Origin: Ceriagrion tenellum
Lineage: Eukaryota; Arthropoda; Insecta; Odonata; Coenagrionidae
NCBI GenBank assembly: GCA_963169105.1
Contig: OY720634.1
Span: 113,186,430-113,250,429 of the forward strand
DNA: 64,000 bases
Reading direction: 5' to 3'
Position 1 is the first letter of the stretch; the number at the start of each line of letters is the position of its first letter. This document shows positions 56,721 to 64,000 of the stretch, piece by piece. The notes beneath the pieces are model-generated. The model did no database searches and was not told the DNA's origin. It was given only the letters and a program-made list of their open reading frames with translations. A program made the translations under genes and the position numbers.

Positions 56721-57228
56721 TTTCAGAGAAAAAAGTTAAATAAAAAAAACTCGAAGAAATAAAATAAAATGCGTGCGCCATTCACCCTCTGCCCCAAAAT
56801 CTCCACCTCCTGAATTCACTCGGCTAATTAATCCATTAATCCCTAAGCGTGAGTTTTAATTAGTTCTAATTGGCTATTAGTGTATCGATTTCGTCCGTGC
56901 TCATAGTGTTTCTTCCGCAGGGGAGTGTATGGTTGGCTCAGTCCGCCAGTTTCCATTTTGAGGCCTGATTTATTCTTTGGAGCTGCATGCGTGTCATTCA
57001 AATCAAAACACACGTCCCATACATGTGTATCCTTCACGCCCTACCTTTTCGGGGAAGGCATATTTGAGAGAGGCCTTATTAGTGGCTGCCGGCTTAGAAA
57101 GCTAATAGCTAACTAACGAAGAAAGCGCTGCAGTTATTTAGTTAGCAATGCCTTAACAATCCTCATTTCCAACACTTCTACTAACCTAATTCTCTCTTTC
57201 GTTTCATTAATTCATTGGTCGTTCAATC
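56721..57228. other. No recognised feature
   Basis: Unassigned. Confidence 0.3.
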
Positions 57229-57800
57229 CTAAGATTGGCTGAATGCAGCCCTCCACCCTTCCCTATCTAATGCTAGTTCCCTTACCTCCTGGTGTCTCTT
57301 CCTATGTACTTTTGTCTTTATTTGGTCCATAAACTTATTCTTGGGTCTTCCCCTGCGGAATTTTCCCTCTATTTTACCTTCAATTACGTTCCTCACAAAC
57401 CCATTGTGTCTCAAGGTGTGTCCAATACATCGCGTTCTTCTTTTCTGTATGGTGTTCCATATGGTCCTTTCCTCTTCTACTAATCTCTACACTTCATCAT
57501 TTCTTATTTTGTCCGTCCATTTTATCTTCAGCATCCTCCTCCGAGACCAGGTTTCAAAGCCTTCTAGTCTATTCTGATCAGCTTTTCCAATGGTCCATGC
57601 TTCCGATCCATAGAGTGTTACGCTCCACACGAAGGTTTTCACATACTGTCTCCTGGTTTGTAGTTACTTCTTTGAGCCCAGCAGTCGTCTTTTTCCCATG
57701 AACACCTTCTTAGTTTGGGCTATTCTCCGCTTGATGTCCGTTATCTCTGTTTCGTAGGACTCGTAATTTTCTTCCCGTGAGTGTCCCCACCGTCTACTCA
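57229..57800 (-). pseudogene. LINE family R, longest ORF2 C-terminal remnant
   Basis: Minus strand. In order the protein reads YESYETEITDIKRRIAQTKK, then GKRRLLGSKK and a stop, RRQYVKTFVWSVTLYGSEAW, TIGKADQNRLEGFETWSRRR, MLKIKWTDKIRNDEV and a stop (about 57487). It continues RLVEEERTIWNTIQKRR, GHTLRHNGFVRNVIEGKIEG, KFRRGRPKNKFMDQIK, and ends ALDREGWRAAFSQS. This is the region after the catalytic centre of an endonuclease/reverse-transcriptase LINE. It keeps both the 'yGsEaWt...RLegFE.w..RRMlkIkW' and the terminal 'GRP...DRegWR' signatures. At least two in-frame stops make it a pseudogene. Confidence 0.85.
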
Positions 57801-57839
57801 CCTGTTGATCTCTCGGTTGACCCCTTTCTCTCACACCAT

Positions 57840-58160
57840 TAACGAATTGAACACGGGTATATAGTCACTCTAGATGACTATCTTCCCATTCAAGAAGTCC
57901 GATTTAGAATCCGAATTTTGTTGGCTACCGGTTAACAGCTGTGGCGGAGATTATTTCAGTGGCAGTCCGATCTTTACTAGGAGACCACTTGAAGTGAATT
58001 ACCCCATCAATCAGATAGAGCGTCAAAATGTGTAAGCTTCTACAAGGCTTTCTTAAGGAGTGGATTACTACCGACCTCTCCACTTATCACCCATTCCCAA
58101 AATAACCTGTCCACCTATCCACTATCCCAGTGACCACCAGGGACGACCCGGATCTCAGCT
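57840..58160. other. Diverged SINE-like or unassigned
   Basis: AGATGACTATCTTCCCATTC (57873-57892) resembles the SINE S3 head at 58287 (ACTACCTTCCCATTC), and AGAATCCGAATTTTGTTGG follows where the B box should be. Strongly decayed. Confidence 0.35.
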
Positions 58161-58261
58161 GACGGTAGCTATGACAAATAAGTAAGGACTCATCTATCAC
58201 ATACCCTTTTCTTGATTTTCCCTGAAAATAGCCATTAGTACTACAGGACCAACTAATGGGA

Positions 58262-58560
58262 GCTAGGGTTGAAATGGTGGCTTAACTACTACCTTCCCAT
58301 TCTGTGGGCTCGGGTTCGTATCCTGGTAGCAACGCTAAACTTTTTAGAGAGCCTCATATCCTTCTGCTATATGAAGAGCACTTCAAGAGCTGCACTCAGT
58401 CCGTCAGACAGACCCTTGGCGTCTTTCGTTGATATAAGGCTAGGCGCCAGTTTTTCCTCATACCATTCTTCACTCCAAAGATTATACTTCCCTCACCAAT
58501 CCAGCCAACTTTCCAAAATTGCACCAAAAACATCATTTTGTCGGTAATCTCTTCAAAGAA
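58262..58560 (+). mobile_element. tRNA-derived SINE S3
   Basis: A-box-like GGTGGCTTAACTACTACC (58276-58293), B box GGGCTCGGGTTCGTATCCTG (58305-58324), then a body of pyrimidine-rich text. Spacing fits a polymerase III internal promoter, but no cloverleaf forms. The right edge is arbitrary. Confidence 0.5.
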
Positions 58561-59579
58561 CCAATCAACCAATCAATTAATATTCTCAATATTAATCGAA
58601 ATGGACCAAATTTAGACAACACTGATCTAGCGGGCATTCACATGAAAATATCTTATATGCGAAATATCTATCATAGATGATGAAGACGTAGGAAATAAGA
58701 TTTTAAAAAATTTAAACACATGCATAACATTTCATATTCTAAAATATTAATCAAAAACATTTTAATTAAATTAAATTTTACAAAGTGAAGGCAGTTCAAA
58801 TGGCATAGTTCGGGAGTGAGACGTGGGTACTCTCAAAAAGAGACAGGAATAAAATTGAATCAGCTCCACATTACAAGAAAGAATCAGCTGTGCATTTCAC
58901 TAGATGGAATCTGAGATATAACCCGAGGACAAGATTTAAACATTTTTCAATTAGCGAATCAAATGAAATAATATTAAATCAAATGGTTCGAATGGAAATA
59001 TATTTGGAAATAGTGGTGTTGTGATGATTTTTTTCAATATACGTTGTGCATTGTGAAATGAAGTAACGTTGTTATTCCACATAAATATATTGATTAAACA
59101 TATTGTTTATGAGGTACAACAAAGTTAACTCATTTTACAATGCATAGTAAATTCCAGGAAGTAACGCCTTAGACAACTGAATATACCTTGTGCAGCTTAC
59201 CGAACGTGGACTTTAATACACATGAATTTGAAAGAAATATTACGATCACATATACTATTACTTATTATCTCACGGTTCAAACAAATGCGAATGTCCAATT
59301 AAATGTATATAATCGGAGATATTTAATAATATTTTTACATGCTCATGGAATGGGACAAAAATACTTATGCAATCACAGACTTTCGGTCTGACACACCGCG
59401 AAAAACTTTAAAAACTAATTAAGGCAGTCGCAGTAAATATCATATTCGGGTATTGATTCCTCTCATTTGAAAGAACTAAAATTTGATGAAATTGCAAACG
59501 AGGCAGAGATAGAAAAAGGCTATTTTATAAATTAAATCGGTCTGTGAGATCTCGTGTCTATGATTGAGTTTGAGTCACC
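58561..59579. other. No recognised feature
   Basis: AT-rich and unassigned. Confidence 0.35.
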
Positions 59580-59645
59580 CGGCACTAGCCACGGATTTAA
59601 CCTTACCGAGTAACCCGCAATGCACACAATTTCGCACTCGTGTCT
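59580..59645 (-). mobile_element. SINE S1 tail fragment
   Basis: GGCACTAGCCACGGATTTAA then CCTTACCGAGTAACCCGCAA and GCACACAATTTCGCACTC corresponds to the tail of S1 copy 1 (43490-43550). The tRNA-like head is absent. Confidence 0.55.
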
Positions 59646-59655
59646 ATGGTACGGG

Positions 59656-60215
59656 TTATGGTAATTTGAGCAAAAAATCATTTCACCTAGCAATCAATTA
59701 ATTTGGTCTCATTTCAAAGAAAAGCATCTCCCCTTTCCAAAAGTACTGAAATATCAGCCCCTTACCGAATTACTTTCCGATATTTTTGACGAAAAATCCC
59801 GGCTCTTTTACATGGGAAATGGTACATGTATACACTCCAGAGAGATCTTATTTTAAAAAATGAGGAATTTATAACACCAAGATCTCGTTAAAAAATTAAC
59901 GGTGTGTAGTTTAAATATTTCCTCAGCTTTTTTTTTAATAAATCATAATACCACCACAGCAATGTGTCCAGAATCATGAACAAACCTTCGGTCGTGAGGG
60001 GGTTTTAAACGTACCGCGCGAAAAAAATGAGTCATGTTAATGACTAACGTAGATATTTTTATATAATTACTTAGAATGTCTGTCCCATAAAATTATATTA
60101 TTTCACAATTAGTGCTAGAATGTTTATTTCATGCTTTCTACAGCTGCTGATATTAAAACGTAAAATTTGAATATGGTCTCTGTTATGACTATAGAACTAT
60201 CTCACACAAATATGG
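59656..60215 (+). mobile_element. MITE family A, copy 3
   Basis: TTAT-GGTAATTTGAGCAAAAA at the left end. The body has TTGGTCTCATTTCAAAGAAA and TTTTACATGGGAAATGGTAC. The conserved core GGGGGTTTTAAACGTACCGC lies at about 59998-60017. The right end is damaged (ATCTCACACAAATATGG). Same orientation as copies 1 and 4. Confidence 0.76.
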
Positions 60216-60249
60216 TTTCCGAAAGAGGCAATATTGCCTAATCCACGAA

Positions 60250-60530
60250 GTGAAGAAGAAGAAGACTAATCAAGTGAGCTCCTCATCTGCCAGTATATCT
60301 GATATCCTAGGAACCAGCCAATGGAATCCGCACGACGTTGCTCGGGGTCACTCGTACGCGAAAAAGAAGCGGTTCGCCCGGCAAGGCCAGCCGCTCGGCA
60401 AAGGGGCAGTCATCCCTCGGGAGTTACGCCATCGTACACCGCAGATCGGCCATCCGCGAAGGCGCCGCGCACCTCACCCGTTACGCGATATGATTGCCGC
60501 TTCCTCCGTAACGATGATTTAATTGCAAAT
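60250..60530. other. GC/CpG-rich block with CCAAT string
   Basis: CpG-dense, with ACCAGCCAATGG (60312-60323) and GGCGCCGCGC (60461-60470). The frame at 60250-60522 is basic and Arg/His-rich with no known domain. It could be a promoter-type island; no transcript evidence is visible. Confidence 0.35.
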
Positions 60531-61740
60531 CCGCGCATCTGACAGAATGCTTTCTCATTAGCCACTCGCGAAATCACCAGTTCTATATGTTAATGTAATC
60601 ATTACGAAAGGGGAACGAGACTTCCAGACGAAGCCTGTGAGGCACTAATATAATTCCAGATGTAAGACCAGTAAAGTGTAATGAACGGAGGGTGTATAGT
60701 AGTGAATTTCATCCCTTAAGAACGAACTAAGCCATAAGAGTGCGTTAGAGCGGAATAACTGTTAGAACGTAGGAGAATTAGCATAGGATGGCAATGAATG
60801 GAGGGAGAATCGCCGTGGAAACGGACAATCTTCGGACTGTTGAACTAATGAGGATGGGGAACCTGTTCTTAACGCAGAGAGATAGGCCTCAATGCTCTCC
60901 TGTACACTACAAAACCTAGAAATTTTCAGTCTATACAAAACTTGCAAAATGTCTTAAATACATTAAGTTCTCTGAATTAAACTTCCCAGACTTTTTCATT
61001 AAAAAAACATGCAAAAATTCAGAAAAATTCACTATAGAATTTTCCAAGATGTTTCCCACTCATTCCACATTTTAAAATTCATTTTATAAAATCTGTGGAA
61101 AAGTGCCATCTAGTTAATTTTATCGTAATGATATCCTTTCACCACGTCTCGCGGGATATTTTATGACTATTTTTCTCACTCCTCCATTGAAAAAAGTTGT
61201 TAAGTCTTTGAGTAAATGAGTACTAGGTCATTGCTCTTTTAACCACTCTCAAATATAAGTGCAGGAGGATATTTTTTTGTCTTGACATGCAATTAATCCA
61301 GCACTCTTTTACATTTGCTTTGAAAGTTATGATTAAAGCTGAATGGCATACATTTTTAGTTTTCAAAAAAATATTTTTGGAAGTTATTATATTGTGAGAA
61401 AAACCCTATCCGAAATTTAGGTTAATACTTTTCAGTCTAAAAAATTTCAGAAAAATTGGCTGAATTTCGGCAAGCTTTCCTTGCTTAAAATTTTTAACTT
61501 TCCAGATTTGCTTAAAAGTTGGTACAACTTCCATTTAGGAAACCTTGCTGAATTTTGAGCAAATTTGGGGAAAAATATTTTACAGTGTAGCTGTAAGATC
61601 CCTCATTTACTGACATTGCTTCACGCGACTGACATACTATCATAGAAAATGTTATCGAGAGTGAAATTTTAAGTATTTATAGTGGTCAGGTCAGTGGAAA
61701 ATGAACAGATAGTTTTAAACATAAATTATTTTAAGCCATA
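60531..61740. other. No recognised feature
   Basis: AT-rich DNA, with several TTTTAAAATT-like words around 61010-61560 but no defined repeat. Confidence 0.35.
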
Positions 61741-61744
61741 TTTT

Positions 61745-61929
61745 CCATCGCTCTGAAAGATATGGGAGAAGGCACGATTTTTGCAACCCTGATTCATGGC
61801 TCAACCGATAAGAGGTTTCTCAAACTCCAGTCTGATGTATCGCTATCTTCTCTCATTGCCCTTGACGCTACAAAATCAGTACAGCGTGACTTAATATTGG
61901 AAAAGATTAAGATTAACAAAAAAGCATGA
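61745..61929 (+). pseudogene. Possible LTR-retrotransposon gag-like fragment
   Basis: A plus-strand frame of about 60 codons reads FSIALKDMGEGT, then LIHGSTDKRFLKLQSDVSLS then IALDATKSVQRDL, and stops at TGA (61927-61929). The pattern loosely recalls the capsid end of Ty3/gypsy-type Gag ('..iihGi.D..l..kLqsd..Lt...Al..A...') but no zinc knuckle or protease follows. Could be chance. Confidence 0.22.
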
Positions 61930-63182
61930 CTGTATATTTCGTCTGACAAGACTCACGAACCCCTATTTTTGTTAAAATATTCTGGTAAATTAAATAAATT
62001 ATCCACTACCGCCAGAAATTTTTGTGCTAAAACTGATACGCTATCTTTTTCTGAATTATGTGAACAAATATGGCGATGGGGCGCCATCCGGAACGTCATA
62101 ATTTTTTTATTCTTGATACGCAATAGACTGCTGGAATGCATTATTTTCATAAACCGTAACCATTCAAAATTTCCAAAAAGATACCCTAACAGATATATAT
62201 AAAATTAAACGCGTGATTTTCAAAGGTGAGTTTTCGGAATAAATTCGGCACCATATCGCAAAGAGCTCATGAAAGGTAGTCTGCGGGCACAGACAGTATG
62301 GGTTATTTACCGTGAATTTTCTTGTTACAGAAAGCACGTCTTATGAGCAGGAAAAAACTGCTATGGAAATCGTATTCTGATGATAAGAGGTTTCATTTTC
62401 ACAACAAAATAGTTAAAACGGCTCAAAATTAGCAGTATAAAACTGTTAATTTTCCTATATTTTAGTTAAGTTTGCTATATTTATAGTTTTATACTGCCAG
62501 CAGTATAAAGCTGCTAATTTGCATTATAAAATCAGTATAAATCTGCTAATAAAAAACTGCTATAAAACTGAAGAATAAATAGGGTGACCATCCATTACTT
62601 GAATACTGCCGCTGGTGATACACCACCATAGGCACATGTTACTGTCACTACTTTCAATTTTCTTAGGACAAAATTAGACACAAGGGAACAGGATAAATGG
62701 ACTTATGGCATCTTGCACAATCTATTTTCGCAGGCAATTCATGCTTTTAAGCAATGCACATAATCATTTTCACCAAGTAGCGCAAGAATATGTGAATCGA
62801 ATTATTTCTTCATCCTCCGAAGTTAGAAGTAACATGGTGTTAACAACTCTACACATGGATTACTCAAACGTGCGACTATAGGAAACCTGCCACCAACCGT
62901 GAGGGTAGGGGTTTACTTTTTACAGGAAATACTTTACATCAGGCAAAATAATCGCGAGAAACTAGTAATGAACTTGTGCAAAAATAAAGGGCACTACCAT
63001 GTGCACATTAAGGTTTTGAAGCAGAACAGGTATTTGGAAAACCTAATTAGAAGAGAGGGAGCATTGACAAATGATGCAATTGGTTGACTTCTAGCGAGGA
63101 ATGTGGAGAACGTGGGGGAAGAGAATATGCATGTTACATGGAATTAAGAGAGGTTGGAATGGCATATGGAAGTATGGTTCGC
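61930..63182. other. No gene; AT-rich quasi-repeats
   Basis: At 62420-62575 the words AGCAGTATAAAACTG, AGTATAAAGCTGCTAATTT, AGTATAAATCTGCTAAT and CTGCTATAAAACTG recur in both orientations, an irregular AT-rich repeat. The remainder is unassigned. Confidence 0.4.
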
Positions 63183-63786
63183 TTAAGATAGTTTGAGCGA
63201 AATATCATTTTTGCCGAGAATTCAATGAATTTAGTCTCATTTTAATAAAAAATATCTCACCCTTCAAAAGATACCAAAATATATAGCATTCCCTAACCAC
63301 AACATTTTCCGAAATATTTGACGAAGAATACCAGCAATTTTACATGGGCAATGGTACGCGTATGCACTCCAAATAGTCGTAATTAAAAAAATGAAGTATT
63401 TTTATCAACTAGATATCGTCAAAATACTAATAGCGTGTACTTGTATATTTTATAAATCACCTCTGAAAATAAGTCATATTTCCACCGCAGAATTTGTTTC
63501 TAAATCACAAAAAAACCTTCCGTTGTGAAGGAGTTTGAAACGTACCGCGCGAAAAAATGAGCCAAGTAAAACAATTCAGAGCTACCTTTAATTAATTAAC
63601 AGAATTACAGTGATATTTATATATTATATTATTAGAACTTCAGTCGTGTAGAAGTATAATAATGCACCATTAACGATGCAATATTTATTTCATGCTTCCT
63701 AGAGCTGCTGAAATTAAAACGCATAATTCTAATTCGAATACGGTCTCCATTACGACTAGGGAACTATCTCGCTCAAACTACTATCT
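63183..63786 (+). mobile_element. MITE family A, copy 4
   Basis: Left end TTAA-GATAGTTTGAGCGAAATA, right end ATCTCGCTCAAACTACTATC followed by TACT. The full body is present, including the core hairpin CCTTC-CGTTGT-GAAGG with GAAACGTACCGCGCG (63517-63553). With copy 2 this gives the clearest inverted termini. Confidence 0.82.
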
Positions 63787-64000
63787 ACTCAAAGACAGAA
63801 ATAGTAGTGAAAATGTGACACTTAAAGAAAGTCTATCGGAGAAGACATGGTCATGCTAAACCTACTCCAAACGGCAAAGAACTATTTATGATAATTATAT
63901 AAGGATGCTTAAAACTAGACTGCCTCTTAAATGACTGGTGTGCCCAATCGCAAAGATGCTATATTGATCCCTGATCGCACCTAGAAAGGAAAACCTCCGC
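63787..64000. other. No recognised feature
   Basis: Too short to assign. Confidence 0.3.

Overview
The window looks like intergenic or intronic DNA from an arthropod nuclear genome, most likely an insect. Reasons: no bacterial-style operons, very few open frames that look like real proteins, AT-rich unique sequence broken by short GC/CpG-rich blocks, and a dense load of decayed LINEs, tRNA-derived SINEs, MITEs and Penelope-like termini. The most frequent LINE (LINE-A here) ends in a (GTAGAT)n tail preceded by a conserved GTGTGTGGCAGGGGGTG...CTGCAAGCCACC hairpin region, a 3' end I associate with insect genomes. The species cannot be fixed from the sequence alone.

Layout. 0.6-5.4 kb: a LINE remnant, a complete 822-bp DNA transposon with perfect 34-bp inverted ends and an 8-bp target duplication, two LINE-A 3' ends and a GC-rich block. 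6-8.2 kb: a foldback remnant, a CpG-rich block and a ~555-bp MITE (family A). 11.3-14.9 kb: a ~410-bp local duplication, several LINE-A copies in both orientations, and a LINE-A copy split by a 487-bp repeat with a 19-bp target duplication. 16.1-16.5 kb: the best protein-coding candidate, two apparent terminal exons joined by a 136-bp intron. 17.7-19.2 kb: the longest LINE copy, a 5'-truncated reverse transcriptase gene split by a 125-bp foldback insertion. 21-24 kb: a duplicated segment with palindromic expansion, a MITE of family B, and a foldback element around a hammerhead-ribozyme-like motif. 26.3-30.7 kb: a short MITE, then ~3.5 kb of GC-rich DNA holding about 14 degenerate ~93-bp tandem units and long polypurine/polypyrimidine tracts, ended by a MITE A copy. 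31.4-32.4 kb: a second foldback element with a hammerhead-like motif, inserted in a 62-bp tandem array. 33-41 kb: LINE fragments, palindromes and a 444-bp element with 35-bp inverted ends. 43-64 kb: SINE pairs, more LINE C-terminal remnants, MITEs A and B and a third Penelope-like inverted pair.

No set of genes working together as a pathway or defence system is visible. The most unusual items are the hammerhead-like motifs, whose stem II bases covary between copies, recurring inside inverted-repeat structures; the decayed ~93-bp array in the GC-rich block; and the well-bounded transposon at 2.3-3.1 kb. All family assignments come from reading the sequence, with no database search.
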